Assembly (NCBI GenBank): GCA_003427395.1 | Contig: BFEA01000645.1 | Coordinates: 83,717-109,408, forward strand | Direction of reading: 5' to 3' | DNA length: 25,692 bases | From: Chara braunii | Taxonomy: Eukaryota > Streptophyta > Charophyceae > Charales > Characeae | Shown: in pieces, positions 25,181 through 25,692 of the stretch | Layout: every line of letters begins with the position of its first letter | How positions within the stretch are numbered: position 1 is the stretch's first letter | Notes under the pieces: generated by a model | Told to the model about the DNA's origin: nothing | The model's database searches: none | What the model saw: only the letters and a program-made list of their open reading frames with translations | Made by a program: the position numbers and the translations under genes

Positions 25181-25236
25181 GGGTACCTTGTTGGGGTACT
25201 GGTACCCCTTTTGGAGGTACTGGTATTTTGTTGGGC
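25181..25236 (+). repeat. GGTACTGGTA short tandem repeat
   Basis: Three units of about 26 bases around GGTACC/GGTACTGGTA followed by TTTTGG or TTGTTGGG. The inverse word TACCAGTACC appears near 14955-14990. Confidence 0.7.
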
Positions 25237-25540
25237 CCAGTGCAATTGAAGCAATTCTGAATTACCTAGGGCTGGTCAGTTCACATTATGATACGTCAAG
25301 GCCGTAGCCCTTTTCAAATTAAGAAAAAAGAAGAACTTGAGACAGCGTTTTGTGAGTTTTTCTGTTATGGGACATTTTTTCAGACCGTTTTTTTTGTTTT
25401 GCCTTGTTCTTTTTGTCTTTCTAAAAATTTTCAGATGTCTTTTTCTCTTTTTCCCCCTGAACTTCTTAAGATCCATCCACGTAGGTTTATCATGGTATAA
25501 CCATCTATTTAAAAATGCTTTTTTTCTGGGTTAAGTCGAC
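25237..25540. other. no recognisable gene
   Basis: T-rich plus strand with short Phe/Leu-rich open frames of 65-70 codons. No domain or RNA recognised. Confidence 0.45.
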
Positions 25541-25543
25541 GTC

Positions 25544-25590
25544 CGGCCCAGACGGACTGGGCCAGACGGACTGGGGGGGGTCCGTCCGGC
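25544..25590. repeat. CAGACGGACTGG duplication with GTCCGTCCGG hairpin partner
   Basis: CCCAGACGGACTGGG and CCAGACGGACTGG occur in tandem, followed by GTCCGTCCGG, which is complementary to CGGAC and could fold back. The remaining 100 bases contain a T18 run and no gene. Confidence 0.6.
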
Positions 25591-25692
25591 AAAACCAGAC
25601 GAGCCAAAAAACATCCCGGGAATTTTTTTTTTTTTTTTTAAGATGAGGTTGGAGTGCGCTCGCTGAGAGGAGCCCAAATCCGCAGAGAAACT

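Overview
The window looks like nuclear DNA of a green-lineage eukaryote. It contains U6 snRNA-derived sequences with the plant-type 5' hairpin (GTCC-TTCG-GGAC), a Ty3/gypsy chromovirus, a LINE fragment, a plant-type initiator-Met primer binding site, and abundant (GA)n, (TG)n and poly(A) tracts. The gag/coiled-coil proteins at 8.3-10.1 kb resemble retroelement proteins I associate from memory with the charophyte alga Chara braunii. That species call is recall, not a search result. I see no intact host gene. Almost everything recognisable is mobile or repeat-derived, and much of it is decayed.

Layout. 1-2.8 kb: microsatellites and unannotated AT-rich sequence. 2.8-3.75 kb: about eleven copies of a short hairpin with a conserved 19-nt loop and arms that vary between copies but stay complementary. 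4.2-6.4 kb: GC-rich sequence with repeated splice-donor-like CAGGTAAGT modules. 6.46-7.38 kb: a tandem array of about six diverged U6 snRNA-like units on the minus strand, with a period near 170 bp. 8.28-13.18 kb: a broken chromovirus (coiled-coil ORF, gag with zinc knuckle, retropepsin, then integrase C-terminus and chromodomain). Its RT/RNase H/integrase core is absent, and in its place lies a block with GTTGAA-rich inverted ends, (TG)n/(TTGA)n palindromic modules, an 836-base N gap and a 38-bp Nextera mate-pair junction adapter, so this part of the assembly is suspect. 13.2-14.8 kb: repeat-rich, possibly LTR-like. 15.3-17.6 kb: (GA)n/(CT)n arms and a duplicated repeat family with AACGC-type palindromes. 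17.64-18.77 kb: 3' end of a LINE on the minus strand. 19.18-about 20.1 kb: minus-strand primer binding site and probable LTR with a TATA box and a minisatellite. 20.2-23.7 kb: a repeat family carrying a hammerhead-ribozyme-like core, a U6 retrocopy with 14-bp target-site duplication, and a truncated peptidase-like/RING-like gene fragment between inverted copies of that family. 23.7-25.7 kb: low-complexity and short tandem repeats.

The parts do not form a pathway. The unifying theme is RNA-linked repeats: U6-derived sequence appears twice by different routes (tandem array and retrocopy), a hammerhead-like motif marks a family whose copies are 5'-truncated next to TA- or TG-rich DNA, and a separate hairpin array shows covarying arms. 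These are the best candidates for undescribed biology.
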